From: Utricularia gibba | Taxonomy: Eukaryota; Streptophyta; Magnoliopsida; Lamiales; Lentibulariaceae | Direction of reading: 5' to 3' | Assembly (NCBI GenBank): GCA_002189035.1 | Contig: NEEC01000201.1 | Location: 1 to 21,703 of the forward strand | DNA length: 21,703 nucleotides | Shown here: positions 9,624-20,490 of the stretch, piece after piece | Layout of the letters: every line of letters begins with the position of its first letter | How positions within the stretch are numbered: the first letter of the stretch is position 1 | Position numbers and translations under genes: made by a program | The notes under the pieces: model-generated | Database searches by the model: none | The model's input: only the letters and a program-made list of their open reading frames with translations | What the model was told of the DNA's origin: nothing

Positions 9624-10915
9624 TGCGCACGTCCATAGGACCGTAAAGTCCAACCCATGGACTCTAACCAAGTACTTCACCACTGATGTGTCGTCCAACG
9701 ATACGAAGGGGGTACATCAGGATCAATGATGCAGGGTTGTAACACAACGATACCAAGTACTTCTTAGTTTTTCCTATTGCTTTCCCTTATGATCTTCCAT
9801 GGAAACAAAGTGAGACTTACGCAGAGGAGTCACGAGTTCACTCCATGGCGGATCATGGTGCACCATCGCTACTCGTTTGAGGGTGTTTTGTTGTGCAACA
9901 AACTCAGCCAGCATCCAATGAATATTAGAATGTGGCCAAGGACACTCCATGTACTTTCCCGATCTCCAACAACGTGCGTTGGAAACATTAACATTTTCGG
10001 ATTCATTCTACGGAGCACATACGATGTGGATGTGCTATCCAGCCGTTAGATGGCTACCACCCCGACCTCCTGAATATTTGGACACGAAAGTGGGCATGCC
10101 GCTATACGTTTGGGAGGAGAAAACCTTCGACCATACAGGTTAAAGGATGTCATCTATATCAAACATACGTTGCGAGCCACGTAAGCTACTATTGAGTGGA
10201 CATCATTGAATGAGAAATGAGTCATAGAGCATCGAAGAACATATCGATCGTGGATCCAGAGTGTAGCCACTCCTAACCCAAAGTCCATAACTCGACCACC
10301 CAGCACTTGTGCTTCGAATCCACATAGCTCACGGAACAAACGCACACCTCCCCTTATAATTCGACCCCCATGGCATCCACTCCTGATGCAAAATTCCATT
10401 CTCCCTCCAGGCTTTGCAAAGAAGCGGGTAACGTGGAATGGATCGGTATTGCTTCGCAAGCAGGTCACGCCTTGCAACATGCATACTTCATACCTTACGA
10501 CATTCCAATGCCTGACCTCCGGATGCCTTTTACCCAGATTGTGGATGGAGATAGAGAAGGGATCACTTGGTTAAGCAATCGTTAAAGCCGCGTGCGCAAC
10601 ACGCGAGTGTGTTCCGTATGCTAACGGCTTGACCATCATCCGATTCAGCATACTGCTCGTGCACCTTTACGAGTGTAGCCAATTTTCCGTCCTCACTTTC
10701 AACCAGGTCCGATGCAACGTACAAAGATGAATGGGTGGTCGTCTTCTCTCAAGCATCGACACGATTCAACGGGTTGATGGTCTCTAGTGCAAACTCCCAC
10801 GCTCTTTTAGGCGTTCACATCCATGCGCACTACTTCCTTTCTTTTCTCCGTTGCTGGACGGGCCTCGCAAGCTTTACCGTTACCTTCAGGTGTTCTGGAC
10901 TCCTTAGCGAATGGA
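9547..10915 (+). repeat. Repeat unit U8, core
   Basis: This 1,369-bp core copy differs from U7 only by the shortened AACACAACG near 9745, as far as I can see. I find no difference between it and U10. Confidence 0.96.
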
Positions 10916-12284
10916 CTGGACAAGGAGACCGTTGGTCTATTATCGCGGCCGTTGAAAATATGAGGATGCGTGGAGATTAGACCAGCACTGATGCGCACGT
11001 CCATAGGACCGTAAAGTCCAACCCATGGACTCTAACCAAGTACTTCACCACTGATGTGTCGTCCAACGATACGAAGGGGGTACATCAGGATCAATGATGC
11101 AGGGTTGTAACACCAACGATACCAAGTACTTCTTAGTTTTTCCTATTGCTTTCCCTTATGATCTTCCATGGAAACAAAGTGAGACTTACGCAGAGGAGTC
11201 ACGAGTTCACTCCATGGCGGATCATGGTGCACCATCGCTACTCGTTTGAGGGTGTTTTGTTGTGCAACAAACTCAGCCAGCATCCAATGAATATTAGAAT
11301 GTGGCCAAGGACACTCCATGTACTTTCCCGATCTCCAACAACGTGCGTTGGAAACATTAACATTTTCGGATTCATTCTACGGAGCACATACGATGTGGAT
11401 GTGCTATCCAGCCGTTAGATGGCTACCACCCCGACCTCCTGAATATTTGGACACGAAAGTGGGCATGCCGCTATACGTTTGGGAGGAGAAAACCTTCGAC
11501 CATACAGGTTAAAGGATGTCATCTATATCAAACATACGTTGCGAGCCACGTAAGCTACTATTGAGTGGACATCATTGAATGAGAAATGAGTCATAGAGCA
11601 TCGAAGAACATATCGATCGTGGATCCAGAGTGTAGCCACTCCTAACCCAAAGTCCATAACTCGACCACCCAGCACTTGTGCTTCGAATCCACATAGCTCA
11701 CGGAACAAACGCACACCTCCCCTTATAATTCGACCCCCATGGCATCCACTCCTGATGCAAAATTCCATTCTCCCTCCAGGCTTTGCAAAGAAGCGGGTAA
11801 CGTGGAATGGATCGGTATTGCTTCGCAAGCAGGTCACGCCTTGCAACATGCATACTTCATACCTTACGACATTCCAATGCCTGACCTCCGGATGCCTTTT
11901 ACCCAGATTGTGGATGGAGATAGAGAAGGGATCACTTGGTTAAGCAATCGTTAAAGCCGCGTGCGCAACACGCGAGTGTGTTCCGTATGCTAACGGCTTG
12001 ACCATCATCCGATTCAGCATACTGCTCGTGCACCTTTACGAGTGTAGCCAATTTTCCGTCCTCACTTTCAACCAGGTCCGATGCAACGTACAAAGATGAA
12101 TGGGTGGTCGTCTTCTCTCAAGCATCGACACGATTCAACGGGTTGATGGTCTCTAGTGCAAACTCCCACGCTCTTTTAGGCGTTCACATCCATGCGCACT
12201 ACTTCCTTTCTTTTCTCCGTTGCTGGACGGGCCTCGCAAGCTTTACCGTTACCTTCAGGTGTTCTGGACTCCTTAGCGAATGGA
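10916..12284 (+). repeat. Repeat unit U9, core
   Basis: This is a 1,369-bp core copy with AACACCAAC near 11112. It is the first copy with GAAAATATG (10954-10962) in place of GAAAGATATG, a one-base loss that recurs in U12-U14. Confidence 0.96.
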
Positions 12285-13653
12285 CTGGACAAGGAGACCG
12301 TTGGTCTATTATCGCGGCCGTTGAAAGATATGAGGATGCGTGGAGATTAGACCAGCACTGATGCGCACGTCCATAGGACCGTAAAGTCCAACCCATGGAC
12401 TCTAACCAAGTACTTCACCACTGATGTGTCGTCCAACGATACGAAGGGGGTACATCAGGATCAATGATGCAGGGTTGTAACACAACGATACCAAGTACTT
12501 CTTAGTTTTTCCTATTGCTTTCCCTTATGATCTTCCATGGAAACAAAGTGAGACTTACGCAGAGGAGTCACGAGTTCACTCCATGGCGGATCATGGTGCA
12601 CCATCGCTACTCGTTTGAGGGTGTTTTGTTGTGCAACAAACTCAGCCAGCATCCAATGAATATTAGAATGTGGCCAAGGACACTCCATGTACTTTCCCGA
12701 TCTCCAACAACGTGCGTTGGAAACATTAACATTTTCGGATTCATTCTACGGAGCACATACGATGTGGATGTGCTATCCAGCCGTTAGATGGCTACCACCC
12801 CGACCTCCTGAATATTTGGACACGAAAGTGGGCATGCCGCTATACGTTTGGGAGGAGAAAACCTTCGACCATACAGGTTAAAGGATGTCATCTATATCAA
12901 ACATACGTTGCGAGCCACGTAAGCTACTATTGAGTGGACATCATTGAATGAGAAATGAGTCATAGAGCATCGAAGAACATATCGATCGTGGATCCAGAGT
13001 GTAGCCACTCCTAACCCAAAGTCCATAACTCGACCACCCAGCACTTGTGCTTCGAATCCACATAGCTCACGGAACAAACGCACACCTCCCCTTATAATTC
13101 GACCCCCATGGCATCCACTCCTGATGCAAAATTCCATTCTCCCTCCAGGCTTTGCAAAGAAGCGGGTAACGTGGAATGGATCGGTATTGCTTCGCAAGCA
13201 GGTCACGCCTTGCAACATGCATACTTCATACCTTACGACATTCCAATGCCTGACCTCCGGATGCCTTTTACCCAGATTGTGGATGGAGATAGAGAAGGGA
13301 TCACTTGGTTAAGCAATCGTTAAAGCCGCGTGCGCAACACGCGAGTGTGTTCCGTATGCTAACGGCTTGACCATCATCCGATTCAGCATACTGCTCGTGC
13401 ACCTTTACGAGTGTAGCCAATTTTCCGTCCTCACTTTCAACCAGGTCCGATGCAACGTACAAAGATGAATGGGTGGTCGTCTTCTCTCAAGCATCGACAC
13501 GATTCAACGGGTTGATGGTCTCTAGTGCAAACTCCCACGCTCTTTTAGGCGTTCACATCCATGCGCACTACTTCCTTTCTTTTCTCCGTTGCTGGACGGG
13601 CCTCGCAAGCTTTACCGTTACCTTCAGGTGTTCTGGACTCCTTAGCGAATGGA
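12285..13653 (+). repeat. Repeat unit U10, core
   Basis: This is a 1,369-bp core copy with the AACACAACG marker near 12480. It appears identical to U8, two units upstream. Confidence 0.96.
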
Positions 13654-15022
13654 CTGGACAAGGAGACCGTTGGTCTATTATCGCGGCCGTTGAAAAATAT
13701 GAGGATGCGTGGAGATTAGACCAGCACTGATGCGCACGTCCATAGGACCGTAAAGTCCAACCCATGGACTCTAACCAAGTACTTCACCACTGATGTGTCG
13801 TCCAACGATACGAAGGGGGTACATCAGGATCAATGATGCAGGGTTGTAACACCAACGATACCAAGTACTTCTTAGTTTTTCCTATTGCTTTCCCTTATGA
13901 TCTTCCATGGAAACAAAGTGAGACTTACGCAGAGGAGTCACGAGTTCACTCCATGGCGGATCATGGTGCACCATCGCTACTCGTTTGAGGGTGTTTTGTT
14001 GTGCAACAAACTCAGCCAGCATCCAATGAATATTAGAATGTGGCCAAGGACACTCCATGTACTTTCCGATCTCCAACAACGTGCGTTGGAAACATTAACA
14101 TTTTCGGATTCATTCTACGGAGCACATACGATGTGGATGTGCTATCCAGCCGTTAGATGGCTACCACCCCGACCTCCTGAATATTTGGACACGAAAGTGG
14201 GCATGCCGCTATACGTTTGGGAGGAGAAAACCTTCGACCATACAGGTTAAAGGATGTCATCTATATCAAACATACGTTGCGAGCCACGTAAGCTACTATT
14301 GAGTGGACATCATTGAATGAGAAATGAGTCATAGAGCATCGAAGAACATATCGATCGTGGATCCAGAGTGTAGCCACTCCTAACCCAAAGTCCATAACTC
14401 GACCACCCAGCACTTGTGCTTCGAATCCACATAGCTCACGGAACAAACGCACACCTCCCCTTATAATTCGACCCCCATGGCATCCACTCCTGATGCAAAA
14501 TTCCATTCTCCCTCCAGGCTTTGCAAAGAAGCGGGTAACGTGGAATGGATCGGTATTGCTTCGCAAGCAGGTCACGCCTTGCAACATGCATACTTCATAC
14601 CTTACGACATTCCAATGCCTGACCTCCGGATGCCTTTTACCCAGATTGTGGATGGAGATAGAGAAGGGATCACTTGGTTAAGCAATCGTTAAAGCCGCGT
14701 GCGCAACACGCGAGTGTGTTCCGTATGCTAACGGCTTGACCATCATCCGATTCAGCATACTGCTCGTGCACCTTTACGAGTGTAGCCAATTTTCCGTCCT
14801 CACTTTCAACCAGGTCCGATGCAACGTACAAAGATGAATGGGTGGTCGTCTTCTCTCAAGCATCGACACGATTCAACGGGTTGATGGTCTCTAGTGCAAA
14901 CTCCCACGCTCTTTTAGGCGTTCACATCCATGCGCACTACTTCCTTTCTTTTCTCCGTTGCTGGACGGGCCTCGCAAGCTTTACCGTTACCTTCAGGTGT
15001 TCTGGACTCCTTAGCGAATGGA
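13654..15022 (+). repeat. Repeat unit U11, core
   Basis: This 1,369-bp core copy has GAAAAATATG near 13692, a G-to-A change at the site where U9 and U12-U14 have a deletion. It has also lost a C in ACTTTCCGAT at 14061-14070. That loss joins two plus-strand frames into a 121-codon frame at 13885-14250, by a different mutation from the one in U6 and U14. Confidence 0.96.
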
Positions 15023-16389
15023 CTGGACAAGGAGACCGTTGGTCTATTATCGCGGCCGTTGAAAATATGAGGATGCGTGGAGATTAGACCAGCACTGATG
15101 CGCACGTCCATAGGACCGTAAAGTCCAACCCATGGACTCTAACCAAGTACTTCACCACTGATGTGTCGTCCAACGATACGAAGGGGGTACATCAGGATCA
15201 ATGATGCAGGGTTGTAACACCAACGATACCAAGTACTTCTTAGTTTTTCCTATTGCTTTCCCTTATGATCTTCCATGGAAACAAAGTGAGACTTACGCAG
15301 AGGAGTCACGAGTTCACTCCATGGCGGATCATGGTGCACCATCGCTACTCGTTTGAGGGTGTTTTGTTGTGCAACAAACTCAGCCAGCATCCAATGAATA
15401 TTAGAATGTGGCCAAGGACACTCCATGTACTTTCCCGATCTCCAACAACGTGCGTTGGAAACATTAACATTTTCGGATTCATTCTACGGAGCACATACGA
15501 TGTGGATGTGCTATCCAGCCGTTAGATGGCTACCACCCCGACCTCCTGAATATTTGGACACGAAAGTGGGCATGCCGCTATACGTTTGGGGAGAAAACCT
15601 TCGACCATACAGGTTAAAGGATGTCATCTATATCAAACATACGTTGCGAGCCACGTAAGCTACTATTGAGTGGACATCATTGAATGAGAAATGAGTCATA
15701 GAGCATCGAAGAACATATCGATCGTGGATCCAGAGTGTAGCCACTCCTAACCCAAAGTCCATAACTCGACCACCCAGCACTTGTGCTTCGAATCCACATA
15801 GCTCACGGAACAAACGCACACCTCCCCTTATAATTCGACCCCCATGGCATCCACTCCTGATGCAAAATTCCATTCTCCCTCCAGGCTTTGCAAAGAAGCG
15901 GGTAACGTGGAATGGATCGGTATTGCTTCGCAAGCAGGTCACGCCTTGCAACATGCATACTTCATACCTTACGACATTCCAATGCCTGACCTCCGGATGC
16001 CTTTTACCCAGATTGTGGATGGAGATAGAGAAGGGATCACTTGGTTAAGCAATCGTTAAAGCCGCGTGCGCAACACGCGAGTGTGTTCCGTATGCTAACG
16101 GCTTGACCATCATCCGATTCAGCATACTGCTCGTGCACCTTTACGAGTGTAGCCAATTTTCCGTCCTCACTTTCAACCAGGTCCGATGCAACGTACAAAG
16201 ATGAATGGGTGGTCGTCTTCTCTCAAGCATCGACACGATTCAACGGGTTGATGGTCTCTAGTGCAAACTCCCACGCTCTTTTAGGCGTTCACATCCATGC
16301 GCACTACTTCCTTTCTTTTCTCCGTTGCTGGACGGGCCTCGCAAGCTTTACCGTTACCTTCAGGTGTTCTGGACTCCTTAGCGAATGGA
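15023..16389 (+). repeat. Repeat unit U12, core
   Basis: This is a 1,367-bp core copy with GAAAATATG near 15061. A private 2-bp loss near 15590 gives TTTGGGGAGAAAA for TTTGGGAGGAGAAAA. Confidence 0.96.
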
Positions 16390-17758
16390 CTGGACAAGGA
16401 GACCGTTGGTCTATTATCGCGGCCGTTGAAAATATGAGGATGCGTGGAGATTAGACCAGCACTGATGCGCACGTCCATAGGACCGTAAAGTCCAACCCAT
16501 GGACTCTAACCAAGTACTTCACCACTGATGTGTCGTCCAACGATACGAAGGGGGTACATCAGGATCAATGATGCAGGGTTGTAACACCAACGATACCAAG
16601 TACTTCTTAGTTTTTCCTATTGCTTTCCCTTATGATCTTCCATGGAAACAAAGTGAGACTTACGCAGAGGAGTCACGAGTTCACTCCATGGCGGATCATG
16701 GTGCACCATCGCTACTCGTTTGAGGGTGTTTTGTTGTGCAACAAACTCAGCCAGCATCCAATGAATATTAGAATGTGGCCAAGGACACTCCATGTACTTT
16801 CCCGATCTCCAACAACGTGCGTTGGAAACATTAACATTTTCGGATTCATTCTACGGAGCACATACGATGTGGATGTGCTATCCAGCCGTTAGATGGCTAC
16901 CACCCCGACCTCCTGAATATTTGGACACGAAAGTGGGCATGCCGCTATACGTTTGGGAGGAGAAAACCTTCGACCATACAGGTTAAAGGATGTCATCTAT
17001 ATCAAACATACGTTGCGAGCCACGTAAGCTACTATTGAGTGGACATCATTGAATGAGAAATGAGTCATAGAGCATCGAAGAACATATCGATCGTGGATCC
17101 AGAGTGTAGCCACTCCTAACCCAAAGTCCATAACTCGACCACCCAGCACTTGTGCTTCGAATCCACATAGCTCACGGAACAAACGCACACCTCCCCTTAT
17201 AATTCGACCCCCATGGCATCCACTCCTGATGCAAAATTCCATTCTCCCTCCAGGCTTTGCAAAGAAGCGGGTAACGTGGAATGGATCGGTATTGCTTCGC
17301 AAGCAGGTCACGCCTTGCAACATGCATACTTCATACCTTACGACATTCCAATGCCTGACCTCCGGATGCCTTTTACCCAGATTGTGGATGGAGATAGAGA
17401 AGGGATCACTTGGTTAAGCAATCGTTAAAGCCGCGTGCGCAACACGCGAGTGTGTTCCGTATGCTAACGGCTTGACCATCATCCGATTCAGCATACTGCT
17501 CGTGCACCTTTACGAGTGTAGCCAATTTTCCGTCCTCACTTTCAACCAGGTCCGATGCAACGTACAAAGATGAATGGGTGGTCGTCTTCTCTCAAGCATC
17601 GACACGATTCAACGGGTTGATGGTCTCTAGTGCAAACTCCCACGCTCTTTTAGGCGTTCACATCCATGCGCACTACTTCCTTTCTTTTCTCCGTTGCTGG
17701 ACGGGCCTCGCAAGCTTTACCGTTACCTTCAGGTGTTCTGGACTCCTTAGCGAATGGA
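16390..17758 (+). repeat. Repeat unit U13, core
   Basis: This is a 1,369-bp core copy with GAAAATATG near 16428 and AACACCAAC. I see no private change. Confidence 0.96.
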
Positions 17759-19125
17759 CTGGACAAGGAGACCGTTGGTCTATTATCGCGGCCGTTGAAA
17801 ATATGAGGATGCGTGGAGATTAGACCAGCACTGATGCGCACGTCCATAGGACCGTAAAGTCCAACCCATGGACTCTAACCAAGTACTTCACCACTGATGT
17901 GTCGTCCAACGATACGAAGGGGGTACATCAGGATCAATGATGCAGGGTTGTAACACCAACGATACCAAGTACTTCTTAGTTTTTCCTATTGCTTTCCCTT
18001 ATGATCTTCCATGGAAACAAAGTGAGACTTACGCAGAGGAGTCACGAGTTCACTCCATGGCGGATCATGGTGCACCATCGCTACTCGTTTGAGGGTGTTT
18101 TGTTGTGCAACAAACTCAGCCAGCATCCAATGAATATAGAATGTGGCCAAGGACACTCCATGTACTTTCCCGATCTCCAACAACGTGCGTTGGAAACATT
18201 AACATTTTCGGATTCATTCTACGGAGCACATACGATGTGGATGTGCTATCCAGCCGTTAGATGGCTACCACCCCGACCTCCTGAATATTTGGACACGAAA
18301 GTGGGCATGCCGCTATACGTTTGGGAGGAGAAAACCTTCGACCATACAGGTTAAAGGATGTCATCTATATCAAACATACGTTGCGAGCCACGTAAGCTAC
18401 TATTGAGTGGACATCATTGAATGAGAAATGAGTCATAGAGCATCGAAGAACATATCGATCGTGGATCCAGAGTGTAGCCACTCCTAACCCAAAGTCCATA
18501 ACTCGACCACCCAGCACTTGTGCTTCGAATCCACATAGCTCACGGAACAAACGCACACCTCCCCTTATAATTCGACCCCCATGGCATCCACTCCTGATGC
18601 AAAATTCCATTCTCCCTCCAGGCTTTGCAAAGAAGCGGGTAACGTGGAATGGATCGGTATTGCTTCGCAAGCAGGTCACGCCTTGCAACATGCATACTTC
18701 ATACCTTACGACATTCCAATGCCTGACCTCCGGATGCCTTTTACCCAGATTGTGGATGGAGATAGAGAAGGGATCACTTGGTTAAGCAATCGTTAAAGCC
18801 GCGTGCGCAACACGCGAGTGTGTTCCGTATGCTAACGGCTTGACCATCATCCGATTCAGCATACTGCTCGTGCACCTTTACGAGTGTAGCCAATTTTCCG
18901 TCCTCACTTTCAACCAGGTCCGATGCAACGTACAAAGATGAATGGGTGGTCGTCTTCCTCAAGCATCGACACGATTCAACGGGTTGATGGTCTCTAGTGC
19001 AAACTCCCACGCTCTTTTAGGCGTTCACATCCATGCGCACTACTTCCTTTCTTTTCTCCGTTGCTGGACGGGCCTCGCAAGCTTTACCGTTACCTTCAGG
19101 TGTTCTGGACTCCTTAGCGAATGGA
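17759..19125 (+). repeat. Repeat unit U14, last core unit
   Basis: This 1,367-bp core copy has GAAAATATG near 17798. A lost T in AATATAG near 18134, the same change as in U6, gives a 121-codon frame at 17989-18354. CTTCCTC near 18955 replaces the core CTTCTCTC and matches U1 and U2 instead. Confidence 0.96.
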
Positions 19126-20490
19126 CTGGACAAGGAGACCGTTGGTCTATTATCGCGGCCGTTGAAAGATATGAGGATGCGTGGAGATTAGACCAGCACT
19201 GATGCGCACGTCCATAGGACCGTAAAGTCCAACCCATGGACTCTAACCAAGTACTTCACCACTGATGTGTCGTCCAACGATACGAAGGGGGTACATCAGG
19301 ATCAATGATGCAGGGTTGTAACACCAACGATACCAAGTACTTCTTAGTTTTTCCTATTGCTTTCCCTTATGATCTTCCATGGAAACAAAGTGAGACTTAC
19401 GCAGAGGAGTCACGAGTTCACTCCATGGCGGATCATGGTGCACCATCGCTACTCGTTTGAGGGTGTTTTGTTGTGCAACAAACTCAGCCAGCATCCAATG
19501 AATACTAGAATGTGGCCAAGGACACTCCATGTACTTTCCCGATCTCCAACAACGTGCGTTGGAAACATTAACATTTTCGGATTCATTCTACGGAGCACAT
19601 ACGATGTGGATGTGCTATCCAGCCGTTAGATGGCTACCACCCCGACCTCCTGAATATTTGGACACGAAAGTGGGCATGCCGCTATACGTTTGGGAGGAGA
19701 AAACCTTCGACCATACAGGTTAAAGGATGTCATCTATATCAACATACGTTGCGAGCCACGTAAGCTACTATTGAGTGGACATTTGAATGAGAAATGAGTC
19801 ATAGAGCATCGAAGAACATATCGATCGTGGATCCAGAGTGTAGCCACTCCTAACCCAAAGTCCATAACTCGACCACCCAGCACTTGTGCTTCGAATCCAC
19901 ATAGCTCACGGAACAAACGCACACCTCCCCTTATAATTCGACCCCATGGCATCCACTCCTGATGCAAAATTCCATTCTCCCTCCAGGCTTTGCAAAGAAG
20001 CGGGTAACGTGGAATGGATCGGTATTGCTTCGCAAGCAGGTCACGCCTTGCAACATGCATACTTCATACCTTACGACATTCCAATGCCTGACCTCCGGAT
20101 GCCTTTTACCCAGATTGTGGATGGACATAGAGAAGGGATCACTCGGTTAAGCAATCGTTAAAGCCGCGTGCGCAACACGCGAGTGTGTTCCGTATGCTAA
20201 CGGCTTGACCATCATCCGATTCAGCATACTGCTCGTGCACCTTTACGAGTGTAGCCAATTTTCCGTCCTCACTTTCAACCAGGTCCGATGCAACGTACAA
20301 AGATGAATGGTGGTCGTCTTCCCTCAAGCATCGACACGATTCAACGGGTTGATGGTCTCTAGTGCAAACTCCCACGCTCTTTTAGGCGTTCACATCCATG
20401 CGCACTACTTCCTTTCTTTTCTCCGTTGCTGGACGGGCCTCGCAAGCTTTGCCGTTACCTTCAGGTGTTCTGGACTCCTTAGCGAATGGA
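19126..20490 (+). repeat. Repeat unit U15, right-hand mosaic
   Basis: This 1,365-bp copy returns to several left-hand states: GAAAGATATG, AATACTAG, GGACATAG, CACTCGG, CTTCCCTC and GCTTTGCC. It keeps the core states TCTAACC, AACACCAAC, CACACCTCC, GATTCAGC and GTGTTCC. Private losses are an A near 19741, two bases near 19783 (GGACATTTGAATG), a C near 19944 and a G near 20309. Confidence 0.96.
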
